Assembly (NCBI GenBank): GCA_019752015.1
Contig: JAIEMQ010000016.1
Span: 1-64,000 of the forward strand
Length of the DNA stretch: 64,000 nucleotides
Source of the DNA: Cyanobacteriota bacterium
Lineage (GTDB): Bacteria; Acidobacteriota; Vicinamibacteria; Vicinamibacterales; UBA2999
Direction of reading: 5' to 3'
Positions 36,794 to 48,521 of this stretch are shown piece after piece; the first letter of the stretch is position 1, and the number at the start of each line of letters is the position of its first letter. A program made the position numbers and the translations under genes. Under the pieces are notes generated by a model that was not told where the DNA came from, made no database searches, and saw nothing but the letters and a program-made list of their open reading frames with translations.

Positions 36794-37769
36794 ATGCCCT
36801 TCTCCCGCCTCGCAGCGTGGTGGCGGAACCTGCGCCATCGCGATCGGGTCGAGCGTGATCTCGACGAGGAATTGAAGGCGACGCTCGATCTCCTGATCGA
36901 CGCAAAGGTCACGGCGGGCGTCGAGCCGCGCGAAGCACGCCGCCGCGCGATGATCGAGTTGAACGGCATCGAGCCGATCAAGGAACGCTTTCTCATGGGA
37001 CCGAACCATCGCCGGCAGCACCAACCGCTGGGCGCGAGGGCTGGCCGTGGCTCAGGTCGCGCTGTCGGTCGTGATGCTGATCGGCGTCCTCGAACGGCAG
37101 GTCAAGATCAGCACGCAGCGCGATTCGCAGAACCTGACCATCATCGGCGTGGTCGCGAGCGCGACTCGCGGCGATCCGAAGGAAAACGCCGCCAGGATCC
37201 TGTACCGCACCATGCCGCAGTCACGCGTCTTCTCGGCCGCGAACGTGATCGTGCGCACATCCGGCGCTCCGGAAGCGGCAATGGCGTCGATCAGGCGCAT
37301 CGTGCAGGACGCCGGCAAGGAATACGTGCAGCAGGTGTCGGAGCTCGAGGCCTGGTTCGATCAGATGCCGACGAGCGAGCGCATGAGCGCCATCCTCGCG
37401 ATGATCGTCGGCGGCTTGGCGGTCGTGCTCGCGCTGATCGGCGTGCATGGCGTGCTGGCGTATTCGGTGTCGAAGCGCACCCGCGAGATCGGCGTGCGCG
37501 TCGCGGTTGGCGCCAATCCGGCCACCGTCGCTCGCGCCGTCGTCCGGGAGGGCGCGGTCCTGACGGCGTTGGGCATTGCGACCGGTCTTCCCGCGGCCTA
37601 CTTGGCGGCGCGGCTGATTCGGTCGATGCTGTTCGGTGTCAGCGAAGCGGATCCATTGACGTTCGCCGCCGTATCGACGTTTTTCATCGTGCTTGGCGTG
37701 ATGGCCGGCACGCTGCCGGCTCGCCGCGCGGCAAACGTCGATCCGGTCAAAGCGCTGCGGGCTGAGTAA
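36794..37769 (+). pseudogene. Deleted and frameshifted ABC permease (acidobacterial ADOP/MacB type)
   Basis: Pieces of a roughly 800-residue permease. The start (36794) encodes the cytoplasmic N-terminus (AAWWRNLRHRDRVERDLDEE). After about residue 65 the homology jumps, in a different frame, to NRWARGLAVAQVALSVVMLI (normally mid-protein), then again directly to ILYRTMPQ and the last 220 residues (ALIGVHGVLAYSVSKRTREI, ADPLTFAAVSTFFIVLGVMA). At least two internal deletions and one frame change are needed. The last 23 bp overlap the convergent tsaE. The piece 37047-37769 might still be translated as a four-TM fragment. Confidence 0.8.
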
Positions 37770-38175
37770 TCGTGATCTCGCGGATGTCGCCGCCGCGATC
37801 CGCGACCGTCACGGCGATCGCGCCCGGGATCGAACGCGACAACCGCTCGGACCATTCGATCGCGATCACACCGGCCGCCGCAAGATCCTGATCGAGGCCG
37901 ATCTCGTCGAGGTCGGCGCGATCCAGTCGATACAGGTCGACATGAATCAACGGCAATCGTCCGCCGCGGTATTCATGCACGAGCGTGAACGTCGGGCTGG
38001 TCACATCGTCCGGGTTGATGCCGAGGCCCGCCGCGAGCCCGCGAACGAACGCGGTCTTCCCTGCTCCCAGATCGCCGGAGAGCAACAACACCGATCCCAT
38101 CGCGAGATCGCGCGCCAACGCGGACGCAATCTCGCGCGTTTCCTGCTCTGAGTTGGACGGGATGGCGCTGCTCAC
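37747..38175 (-). CDS. tsaE: tRNA threonylcarbamoyladenosine biosynthesis ATPase TsaE
   Basis: A 142-residue P-loop protein needed for the t6A modification of tRNA (with TsaB/C/D). SGDLGAGKTAFVRGLAAGLG is Walker A; TSPTFTLVHEY and LIHVDLYRLD are family blocks; IEWSERL is the Walker-B-side strand. The start is a GTG overlapping the nnr stop by 4 bp (GTGA). It is the last gene of the gcvT-gcvH-gcvP-nnr-tsaE run; nnr-tsaE adjacency is common in bacteria. Confidence 0.95.
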   Translation of the reverse strand: MSSAIPSNSEQETREIASALARDLAMGSVLLLSGDLGAGKTAFVRGLAAGLGINPDDVTSPTFTLVHEYRGGRLPLIHVDLYRLDRADLDEIGLDQDLAAAGVIAIEWSERLSRSIPGAIAVTVADRGGDIREITITQPAAL

Positions 38176-39748
38176 TCGCTCTTGCTGGCCGCCACACGGC
38201 GGCGAGCCGTCACTTCGAGAATCGCGTCGCCGATGTGATCGACGAGATCGCCGGCGGTCATCGAAACTTCGCCATTGTCGGCGTCGGCGAGCTCGCCGGC
38301 CGATCCGTGCAGGTAGACCGCGAGCTTGCAAGCGGCCTCGGCGTCGAGCAACTGCGCGAGCCAGGCGCCAAGCATTCCGGCGAGGACGTCGCCGGTGCCG
38401 CCGGTCGCCATGCCGGGGCATCCGGTGGGATTGACGAACACCTTTTCATCGGGCGTGACGACGAGACTTCGATAGCCCTTGAGAACGACGTACAGTTTGT
38501 GGCGCTTTGCGAAGTCGGAGGCGATCCCGATGCGATCGACCTGCAGGTCGTCAACAGTGCAGCCAACGAGGCGCGCCATCTCGCCCGGATGCGGCGTGAT
38601 GATCAGGTCGCGGCCTTCGCGTCCAACCAGCAACGCAGGCTCGTCAGCGAACGCGTTGAGCGCGTCGGCGTCGAGCACCAGCGGTCCCTCGCACTTGTCG
38701 AGCAGCTCGCGCACGAAGGTGGTCACCGCTTCGCCGCGGCCGAGGCCGGGCCCGGCGACGATGACGTCCGCGTCGATGCCGAGGACGGCATCGACCGCGG
38801 AACAGTGAATGGTGCCCTCCGGTGTTTCGTCGAGGCCTTCGGTCATGTATTCCGACGCGTGCGCGGCGATGGTCGGCTGACAGGACTTCGGCGCCGCCAC
38901 CGTCACGAGCCCGGCTCCCGCGCGCATTGCGCCCTGCGCGCACAACACCGCCGCCCCCGCCTTGCCCATCGATCCAGCTACCACCAGCACGCGTCCGAAG
39001 TCACCCTTGTGCGCATCGGGCGCGCGCGGCTGGATCAAGGCGCGCATCCGCTCGCGGGTCAGCAGCTCGAGTTCCGGGCCGTCGAGCTGATCGATCACGT
39101 CGCCCGGAATGCCGATGTCGGCGATGACGACTTCGCCGGCTTTCATTTCGGCCGGCGGCAACACCAGCGGCAACTTCGGCGCCGCCAGCGTGACAGTGAC
39201 CGTGGCCTCGATCGCGTCGCCGATCAGATCCGGCGTGTCCGCGCTCATGCCGGATGGGATGTCGATCGCGACGATCGGCACGCCCGCCTCGTTGATGTCC
39301 GCGACCACCGTTTCGTAAAACCCGGTCAGCGGCGCCGACAGGCCGGTGCCGAACATCGCGTCGACGATCAGATCGTGCCCGGTGATTTCGGCGCCGTGCA
39401 GCTCCCACGCCGTTTCGTCGGCGACTTCGACGACGGTCTGGCCGATGTTGCCGAGAATCGTCAGGTTGGTGCGGGCATCGCCTTTGACTTCGCCGAGATG
39501 GCCGATGACGAACACCGACACGTCGAAGCCGCGCTGCTGCAGCGTGCGGGCGACGACGAAGCCGTCGCCGCCGTTATTGCCCTTGCCGCAGACGATCGCA
39601 ATGCGGCGATCGGCCAGATCGGGATAGAGCGATTCGATCGCCGCCACCACCTGGCGGCCGGCGTTCTCCATCAACACCAGCGATGCGATGCCGATGTCCT
39701 GGATCGTGCGACGATCGGCTTCGCGCATCTGCTCGGCGTTGAGGATCC

Positions 39749-39752
<4 letters not shown>
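38172..39752 (-). CDS. nnr: Bifunctional NAD(P)H-hydrate epimerase/dehydratase
   Basis: A 526-residue enzyme repairing hydrated NAD(P)H. The N-terminal YjeF epimerase domain (residues 1 to about 215) has [15 protein letters not shown] and [18 protein letters not shown]. The C-terminal ribokinase-like dehydratase (about 225-520) has [43 protein letters not shown] and [17 protein letters not shown]. The ATG at 39752 overlaps the gcvP stop (ATGA), and the gene is coupled to tsaE downstream. The longer open frame to 39854 lies within gcvP and is ignored. Confidence 0.95.
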
Positions 39753-42654
<2,902 letters not shown>

Positions 42655-42658
<4 letters not shown>

Positions 42659-43032
42659 TTTTGAATCAATTGTTCGTACGCGGCCGCATCCATCAGCGAG
42701 CCGAGCTCTCCGGAGCCGGCGAGCTTCACCTTGACCATCCACGTGTCGTGCGGCTTGCTGTTGACGTGATCGGGGCGATCCTTCAGCGACCCGTTGACCT
42801 CAGTCACTTCTCCAGTCACCGGCGCGAACAGCTCCGACACCGCCTTCACGGATTCAATGGTGCCGAACACCTTGCCCGCGGTGATCGTGGATCCGACCTC
42901 CGGCAGCTCGACGTAAACGACGTCGCCCAGCTGCTGCTGCGCGAAGTCGGTGATGCCAATGGTGCCGGTGCCGCCGTCAACGCGAATCCACTCGTGCTCT
43001 TTCGTGTACTTCAGATCAGTCGGATAGGCCAT
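42655..43032 (-). CDS. gcvH: Glycine cleavage system H protein
   Basis: A 125-residue lipoyl carrier protein. [20 protein letters not shown] is the usual N-terminal strand set; the lipoylated lysine is in [20 protein letters not shown]. It shuttles the aminomethyl group between GcvP, GcvT and lipoamide dehydrogenase. It follows gcvT after 47 bp of tandem repeat and overlaps gcvP by 4 bp. Confidence 0.97.
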
Positions 43033-43079
43033 AGGGGTCCTGGGACTTGGGTCCTGGGTCTTGGGTTCTGGGTCTTGGG
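43033..43079 (-). repeat. Tandem CCCAAGACCCAG(A/G)A repeat between gcvT and gcvH
   Basis: About three and a half degenerate 14 bp units fill the gap between the gcvT stop and gcvH start (minus strand). No clear Shine-Dalgarno other than AGGACCCC next to the gcvH ATG. Confidence 0.75.
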
Positions 43080-44201
43080 TTACTTCTTGGGTCTCTTGTA
43101 GAACGGTAGTGGTACGACCACCGCTTTGGCCTTGCGGCCGCGGATATCAATCTCGAGCTCGGTGCCCGGCGCCTTCAGGGCGGGCGGAACGTACGCAAGG
43201 CCGATCGCCTTTTTCAAAAAGGGCGTTTGCGTCCCGCTGGTGACGACGCCAACCTGCTGGCCGTTGTGCAGCACCGGATGTCCGTGACGCGCGATGGCGC
43301 GATCGACCATCTCGATGCCGACCATCGTCTTGTCGGTGCCGTTGGTCTTCTGCGCGTGCAAGACATCGCGGCCCAGGAACGCGTCCTTCTTCCAGCCGAC
43401 GATCCACCCAAGGTCGGCTTCGACCACGGTGTGCTGCTCGTCGATGTCGTTGCCGTGCAGCCGCATGGCCGCTTCAAGGCGGAGCGTGTCGCGCGCGCCG
43501 AGGCCGGCGGGGATCAAACCGTGCGGCTGCCCTGCCGCCAGCAATGCATCCCACACTTTCGCGGCCATCGCCGGCGGAATCATGACTTCGAATCCGTCTT
43601 CGCCGGTATATCCGGTGCGCGACACGGTGCCGCGCACGCCGGCGATCTCGCCATGCGCGAACCAGTAGTACTTGATAGCGGCCAGATCGATCGCGGTGAG
43701 CGTCTGGAGAATCTCCTCCGCTTTCGGACCCTGGACGGCGATCAAGGCATAGCGATCGCTAGAATTGACGATGCCGACGTCCGGCGAGGCTTCTTTGGCA
43801 CGCGCCGTGATCCACGGCACGTCCTTGTCGATGTTGCCGGCGTTGATCACGAGCAGATAATGCGACGGTCCGAATCGATAGACGAGCAGGTCGTCGACGA
43901 ACGTGCCTTCCTTCGTCGTCAGGCCCGAGTATTGAATCTGTCCGACCTGCAGCTTCGAGGCGTCGTTCGACGTCATGTGCTGCACGGCTTCGAGCGCGCC
44001 CTTGCCGGCGATCTCGACTTCGCCCATGTGCGACACATCGAACAGCCCCGCCGCCGTGCGGACCGCCATGTGCTCGGCGGTGATGCCGGAGTACTCGACG
44101 GGCATGTCCCAGCCGCCAAACGGGACCATGCGGGCGCCAAGCGCGATATGTGAGGCGTGCAGCGGGGTTTTCTTGAGTGGTGCGCCGTCGGAATCAGCCA
44201 T
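43080..44201 (-). CDS. gcvT: Glycine cleavage system aminomethyltransferase
   Basis: A 373-residue tetrahydrofolate-dependent T-protein. [20 protein letters not shown] and [20 protein letters not shown] then [10 protein letters not shown] are the folate-binding N-terminal blocks; [13 protein letters not shown] and [16 protein letters not shown] follow. It releases ammonia and makes methylene-THF. First gene of the gcv operon; a strong hairpin in its 5' leader buries the nearest GAGG sequence. The paralogous blocks and length are normal. Confidence 0.97.
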   Translation of the reverse strand: MADSDGAPLKKTPLHASHIALGARMVPFGGWDMPVEYSGITAEHMAVRTAAGLFDVSHMGEVEIAGKGALEAVQHMTSNDASKLQVGQIQYSGLTTKEGTFVDDLLVYRFGPSHYLLVINAGNIDKDVPWITARAKEASPDVGIVNSSDRYALIAVQGPKAEEILQTLTAIDLAAIKYYWFAHGEIAGVRGTVSRTGYTGEDGFEVMIPPAMAAKVWDALLAAGQPHGLIPAGLGARDTLRLEAAMRLHGNDIDEQHTVVEADLGWIVGWKKDAFLGRDVLHAQKTNGTDKTMVGIEMVDRAIARHGHPVLHNGQQVGVVTSGTQTPFLKKAIGLAYVPPALKAPGTELEIDIRGRKAKAVVVPLPFYKRPKK

Positions 44202-44208
44202 TAAACGA

Positions 44209-44237
44209 GGGGGTCACCTCGAGTGAGGTGAACCCCC
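44209..44237 (-). promoter_or_regulatory. Strong leader hairpin just before gcvT
   Basis: Arms 44209-44220 and 44225-44237 pair over 12 bp with one bulged base and a 4 nt loop. On the minus strand the 3' arm begins GAGGTG, the only ribosome-binding-like sequence, and ends 7 nt before the ATG. I do not see the conserved core of a glycine riboswitch. It could instead end the upstream transcript, although no T-run follows. Confidence 0.5.
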
Positions 44238-44277
44238 GAAAGGTACTATGCGCAATGGCCCGGGCGCAACCGGACTT

Positions 44278-44610
44278 TCACATTTCCGTCAGCAGGATCA
44301 GCAGGAATGCCGTCATCGCCAGCGGATAGACGGCGATCAGCCTGAACACAAAGGTCATCTCCGGTGTCGGCGTCTGGTGCTCCACTTCCTGTTTCATGAG
44401 GAAGCGCAGGCCGTGAACGCAAAGCGAGAGCGCAGCGACCGCGAGCCCGCCAAGCGCGATTGCGATCACCAGGCGCTCGTGGCTCAATCGCCAAAGTAAC
44501 GGAGGCTGCAGGATCACGGCGCACGCACCGCACTGGATCGCGAGCTGCCGCCGGGTCGTCAGGTACCGCCGCGGATACTCCACGGTGCGCACTAGGTGCA
44601 CCACCACCAC
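44278..44610 (-). CDS. Small membrane protein
   Basis: A 110-residue protein with about three TM helices (near residues 25-42, 48-70 and 85-108) and no recognised family. It overlaps the end of the preceding Tat-signal gene by 19 bp, so it is expected to be co-expressed with it; it may be its membrane anchor. The gcv operon starts 77 bp downstream. Confidence 0.55.
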   Translation of the reverse strand: MVVVHLVRTVEYPRRYLTTRRQLAIQCGACAVILQPPLLWRLSHERLVIAIALGGLAVAALSLCVHGLRFLMKQEVEHQTPTPEMTFVFRLIAVYPLAMTAFLLILLTEM

Positions 44611-45302
44611 TGCATCGCCTTGTAGCTGGCGACCACCAGGCCGGCGGCGGCGCAGAACGGCTCCAGCGCCAGCGTCGGTTCGAGCACCGCGATCCAGCAG
44701 ATGATCCCCATGGCGATTTCCGCGAGCTCGATGGCCCGCTTGACGTCGGCGCAGAAATCGAACTGGGCCGTCCCGGCCATCGCCGCCTGGAACTGATCCG
44801 GGGCATTCAGACGGGCGGCCCGCAACGCTCGACGCAGCTCGCGCATGATGTCCGAGACGCCGCCGCGCTCGAGCCTGGTCAGTGCGTCGTCGACGAGCTC
44901 GTGGGTGACCGTGTGCCGCTGGTGATCGCGCGCGGACTTCACGATGTCGTCGATCAACGCGGCGCGCCCGGCACGTCCCTGACGGCGTTTCAGACCACGT
45001 TGGACTTGCGGGTCGTAGTGCAGCGCGATGTGCGTGGCCTGGATATCGAGCGTGGCTTCAATCGCGCGCGCGCTCTGCTTGCGCGAGGCTGGTCTGGCGT
45101 CGCCTTCGGCGACCAGCGCGCGAAGCGTGTTGATGGTTTGCTCGAGCACCGGATCGACGAGCACGGCCTTGCCCTGGCCGGTGGCGACGGCCGCCTGTGG
45201 CGCGAACGCAGCCGGCGCCGCCGCGCCCGCGTAAGCGAGCATTGGCAAGCCGGCGAGCGAAGTGGTCACGAACTGACGACGAGATGTCTGCTGCATATCC
45301 AT
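44592..45302 (-). CDS. Tat-exported hypothetical protein
   Basis: About 236 residues from the ATG at 45302. The N-terminus has a twin-arginine signal: SRRQFVTTSLAG followed by a hydrophobic stretch and an AFA-type cleavage site near residue 35. The mature part is helical, with a basic middle and a hydrophobic C-terminal segment containing two clusters of Cys and Trp (FCAAAGLVVAS, WWWCT). Export by Tat suggests folding or cofactor loading in the cytoplasm, but no cofactor motif is recognised. Coupled to the small membrane protein downstream; lies about 90 bp after the sigma54-type regulator gene's end. Confidence 0.6.
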   Translation of the reverse strand: MDMQQTSRRQFVTTSLAGLPMLAYAGAAAPAAFAPQAAVATGQGKAVLVDPVLEQTINTLRALVAEGDARPASRKQSARAIEATLDIQATHIALHYDPQVQRGLKRRQGRAGRAALIDDIVKSARDHQRHTVTHELVDDALTRLERGGVSDIMRELRRALRAARLNAPDQFQAAMAGTAQFDFCADVKRAIELAEIAMGIICWIAVLEPTLALEPFCAAAGLVVASYKAMQWWWCT

Positions 45303-45392
45303 ACCCCTGTCACCGAAGCCGGCGCATGACCACGCGGCACTTCCGCCCCGCCTCGCCGTCTTCAACGCCGGAGGCTTCCGGCAACCAGTCCA

Positions 45393-46814
45393 TCAGTTCT
45401 GCGAGTTCACCAGCTCGCGCGGCGGACGCGCGCCGGCGGCCGTCGCAGGCCGATATCGCAAATAGGAATTGAGCGTGTGATAGCTGATGTCGAGCGCGCG
45501 GCAGGCCTGGCGCTTGTTGCCGGCGTTCTTTTCGAGGACCAGCCGCGCATAACGGCTGCCCCACGCGCGCATGGTGTCGCCGAGCTGATACGACGGCAGG
45601 AGATGCTCGCCGTAACCGCCGCGCAGGCTGACCGGCAGATCGTCGATGCGAATCTGCCGCGACTCCGCCGTCGCAATCGCGCCTTCGATCATGCGCTCGA
45701 GCTCGCGCACGTTCCCAGGCCAGTCATAGGCGATCAACGCATCCACCGCTGCCGGCGTCATCGTCAACCGGCCGCGCCCTTCATGACGCGACAGGAAGTA
45801 CTGCGTCAGCTCGAGGATGTCGGCCTTGCGCATGCGCAGCGGCGGCACGCGGATCTCGACACCGCTCAAGCGGTAGAACAAGTCGGTGCGGAACAGCCCC
45901 CGATCCACCAGACCGGACAGCGGGCGATTGGTTGCCGCGACAATGCGCGTATTGATCTGGCGTGGACCAATGCCGCCGACGCGCTCAACGGTCAGGTCCT
46001 GGATGACGCGCAGCAACTTGGCTTGCGCCGCGAGCGACAGATCGGAGATCTCGTCGAGGAACAGCGTGCCGCCGTCGGCGTGCTCGAACTTGCCGCGGCG
46101 TCCACGCACCCCCGTGGCGGTGCGCTCCTCGATGCCGAACAATTCCGCTTCGATCAGGGTCTCGACGAGCGCCGCGCAATTGATGGCGACGAACGGTCCC
46201 TGGCGGCGCGGCCCGAGCTCGTGAATCTGCCGGGCCACCAGCTCCTTGCCAACACCACTCTCTCCTTCGATCAGCACAGTGAAGTTGGTATTGGCGACGC
46301 GCTCCACGCGCTCGCGCAGCAATCGCATGATTTCGCTCGAGCCGATCAGCGGCGCCGCGCCGTCGCGCTCCGCCGTGGTCAACGGCGCCGGCGTGCAGGC
46401 GAGCCGCTCCGCTTCGAGCAGCAGTGCGGCGATGCTGGCGGCCGCTTCAATCAACTGGCAGGTCCAGTCGTCCGGGCCGGTGCGCGCGTCGAACGACGCC
46501 TCGAGCATCACCTGGCGCCCTGCTTCCTTTACCGGCACGGCGAACGCGACGTAGTCGCGGGCGCGCACCGGTTGAATCGAGCGCGGCGACATCGTGCTCG
46601 AAATCTCTTTCAACCCGATGCTGCGCACGCGCGCGAGGTGACGCAAACGATCGGTCAGGATGCGCGACAGATCGCGGCGATCGGTGGCGCCGATCAGATC
46701 CGCGGCGACGTAGCGCAACAACAGATCGAGCCCGGCCCGGCGATCGGCGCGGCGCAGTTGCCGCGGTGTCGCAATGGTGATGTTGGGGCCGGCGTCCATG
46801 TCGGCGTGAGCCAT
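45393..46814 (-). CDS. Sigma54-type AAA activator lacking the GAFTGA loop
   Basis: About 473 residues from ATG 46814; the frame is open to 47192 but that part overlaps the PilZ-like gene and is Arg-rich shadow sequence. Residues about 20-165 look like a GAF-type sensor. The AAA domain (about 180-400) has GESGVGKELVARQIHELGPR (Walker A), GGTLFLDEISDLSLAAQAKL (Walker B) and YDWPGNVRELERMIEG. Where GAFTGA should be, the sequence is ELFGIEERTATGVRGRRGKF, so contact with sigma54 is doubtful. A Fis-like HTH closes it (QACRALDISYHTLNSYLRY). It may regulate sigma70 promoters as TyrR-like or PspF-divergent proteins do. Confidence 0.85.
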   Translation of the reverse strand: MAHADMDAGPNITIATPRQLRRADRRAGLDLLLRYVAADLIGATDRRDLSRILTDRLRHLARVRSIGLKEISSTMSPRSIQPVRARDYVAFAVPVKEAGRQVMLEASFDARTGPDDWTCQLIEAAASIAALLLEAERLACTPAPLTTAERDGAAPLIGSSEIMRLLRERVERVANTNFTVLIEGESGVGKELVARQIHELGPRRQGPFVAINCAALVETLIEAELFGIEERTATGVRGRRGKFEHADGGTLFLDEISDLSLAAQAKLLRVIQDLTVERVGGIGPRQINTRIVAATNRPLSGLVDRGLFRTDLFYRLSGVEIRVPPLRMRKADILELTQYFLSRHEGRGRLTMTPAAVDALIAYDWPGNVRELERMIEGAIATAESRQIRIDDLPVSLRGGYGEHLLPSYQLGDTMRAWGSRYARLVLEKNAGNKRQACRALDISYHTLNSYLRYRPATAAGARPPRELVNSQN

Positions 46815-46942
46815 AACAAGATCGATGCCGCGCGCGATCGATAACGCGTCGCTGAATTGAGGCGGAACTTTTCGGGGGGCGAACGTGAAGCAGTGCGAAG
46901 CGAGAAGCAAGTGCCCGAACTTCGGCGGAGTCAGGGCACCTG

Positions 46943-47260
46943 CTACTCGTCGCCAACATCGACGCGCTCGTCGAACACGAGCACGCCGCGATAACGCATC
47001 GGCTCGATCGCCGCGACGTAGCAGCGATCGAGACGGCCGCCCACGCTTGCGCGCGTGTGCACGCCGGCAAGCAGCACCTCGGTGCGGGCGCCTGGACGCA
47101 GCCGCGCGGCGGATTCGACGAGCGCCGCGCGACTGCTGATATTGAGGAGTGTGACCGGCTGACCGGGACGGAGCACGGCGTGCGCGCGCCACAGCGCGCC
47201 GCCGCCGGACGAGCGTCGCTCGCGGCGCCGCTCAATCGGGTCGAGGGCTACGGGAGCCAT
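46943..47260 (-). CDS. PilZ-like small protein
   Basis: A 105-residue protein with a beta-rich pattern resembling PilZ domains: RERRSSGGG near the N-terminus, PGQPVTLLNISSRAALVESA, RLRPGARTEVLLAG, then VGGRLDRCYVAAIEP. The canonical RxxxR and D/NxSxxG c-di-GMP motifs are only partly present (NISSRAA in place of DxSxxG), so ligand binding is uncertain. It overlaps the pseudopilin gene by 13 bp. Confidence 0.55.
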   Translation of the reverse strand: MAPVALDPIERRRERRSSGGGALWRAHAVLRPGQPVTLLNISSRAALVESAARLRPGARTEVLLAGVHTRASVGGRLDRCYVAAIEPMRYRGVLVFDERVDVGDE

Positions 47261-47829
47261 TGCCGCGTCGGCGCGTCGAACATCAGCACGCGGACACGGC
47301 CGGTCGCTCCGAACACGCGAATCGCCATCTGTGGACCCCGATGCGCCGCCACGTATACCGTGCCGCTGGTCGCACTGCCGACCGGACTGAACGTCACCAG
47401 CGACGTATTGCCGATGCGCAGCGCGTCTTCGCCGGGCTCGAGCCGTGCGCCCGACGTGTCGGTGACCGGCTGATTGATGCGTAATGAAATGCCGGGGGCC
47501 TGATCATCCAGCCAGCCCGGCGGCGTCAACGGCGTATCGGTGCCGCGATCGATATCGCGCTGCAACATGCCGTTGCCGTTGCCGTCCGCGTACAACCGCA
47601 GCGCGGTTCGATCGCCGATCACCTCGAGGCGCACCGCGACCGATCGCGATCGCTTCAGCGACTCGAGACGCGCGCGCTGCAGTTGTCCGGCAAGATACTG
47701 CGCGCCGACGATCGTCCGCTCGCGGTCGAGCGTGCCGCCGATCACGGGAACCGCGATCGCCGCCATCAGGAAACACAACGACACGGCGACGATGATGTCG
47801 ATGAACGCGGCGCCGCGCGCATCAGTCAC
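47248..47829 (-). CDS. GspH/FimT-type pseudopilin
   Basis: A 193-residue protein with a type IV prepilin-like N-terminus: ARG then AAFIDIIVAVSLCFLMAAIA, in which the usual FTLIE is replaced by AAFID (Asp in place of Glu5). A C-terminal beta domain follows (QYLAGQLQRARLESLKRSRS is the amphipathic helix; then strands with RLYADGNGNGML). GspH/FimT pseudopilins act in type II secretion or DNA uptake. It overlaps comEA-like (8 bp) and the PilZ-like gene, forming a three-gene unit. Confidence 0.75.
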   Translation of the reverse strand: MTDARGAAFIDIIVAVSLCFLMAAIAVPVIGGTLDRERTIVGAQYLAGQLQRARLESLKRSRSVAVRLEVIGDRTALRLYADGNGNGMLQRDIDRGTDTPLTPPGWLDDQAPGISLRINQPVTDTSGARLEPGEDALRIGNTSLVTFSPVGSATSGTVYVAAHRGPQMAIRVFGATGRVRVLMFDAPTRQWLP

Positions 47830-48157
47830 CGGGGGCCTTGTCGGGCCTGGGCGGCGTCACGATCACGAGCGGCTTCAATTTCAGGAAGCTCTTTTCGCCG
47901 ATGCCTTTGACGTTCATCAGCTCCTCGATCCGCTTGAAGCTGCCAACCTTGGTGCGGTGTTCGAGAATGCGCTCGGCCGTCTTGCGGCCGATGCCCGGAA
48001 GTGTCTCGAGCTGATCGATCGTTGCGGTATTGAGGTTGACGGCGGGCTTGGCCGGCGAAGCGGCCGGCGCCTGCTCCGACTGTGTGAGTGCAAAGGCGGG
48101 CGTGGAGATCAGGACCGTGGCGCTCAACGCGAGCGCGGCGGCAAGAGTGATACGCAT
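47822..48157 (-). CDS. ComEA-like helix-hairpin-helix protein
   Basis: A 111-residue exported protein from the ATG at 48157, preceded by GGAGG at good spacing. Signal peptide to about residue 24 (TPAFA-L), a Pro/Ala linker, then two HhH motifs: LNTATIDQLETLPGIGRKTA and ELMNVKGIGEKSFLKLKPLV. ComEA binds double-stranded DNA in the periplasm during natural transformation. Neighbouring pseudopilin supports a role in DNA uptake or type IV pilus function. Confidence 0.85.
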   Translation of the reverse strand: MRITLAAALALSATVLISTPAFALTQSEQAPAASPAKPAVNLNTATIDQLETLPGIGRKTAERILEHRTKVGSFKRIEELMNVKGIGEKSFLKLKPLVIVTPPRPDKAPGD

Positions 48158-48372
48158 GGGGTTCCTCCGTTGTGAATGTGTGGATTGCTGCGCGCGAATC
48201 ACCTGTTTGGGTCACTCGTAGTCAGGGAGCAATCCGTCAGAAAGTTCGCGCGCAGTCGGGCTCCGGTCAGCAAGAGCAACGCCGCGGCCGTTCGATCGCC
48301 GCAACTCGTTCGCAGGATGATGTTTGCGCCGCGGGAACCGCCATCAGGCGGCGCGCGTACCAGAAGGAAACG

Positions 48373-48472
48373 GCAACCCCGGTTGCGCCAGGCGGTGCGA
48401 TGCGGGCAAAACCGGCCGGGAATCACGCGACGGTTCGGGAACCCGAGTTGCGCCGTGAGCAACCCGGGTTGC
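48373..48472 (+). promoter_or_regulatory. Three 14 bp palindromic operator sites and kinase-gene promoter region
   Basis: Within the 364 bp between comEA-like and the kinase-fold gene: GCAACCCCGGTTGC (48373-48386), GGAACCCGAGTTGC (48438-48451) and a perfect palindrome GCAACCCGGGTTGC (48459-48472). Centres are 65 and 21 bp apart, about six and two helical turns. TACAAT (48497-48502) is a likely -10; the last site overlaps the -35 zone, so binding there should repress. Nothing else is seen in 48158-48372. Confidence 0.65.
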
Positions 48473-48521
48473 ACTGTCGCGCGGGACAAGTCCGGCTACA
48501 ATGCGCTCGAAAGGAATCTCC

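Noticed and set aside
44205-44280. Glycine riboswitch before gcvT
   Set aside because: The conserved glycine-aptamer core is not visible; only a simple hairpin is present.
46815-47192. N-terminal extension of the AAA regulator
   Set aside because: It overlaps the PilZ-like gene in another frame and is Arg/Ala-rich without structure; the ATG at 46814 starts the recognisable protein.
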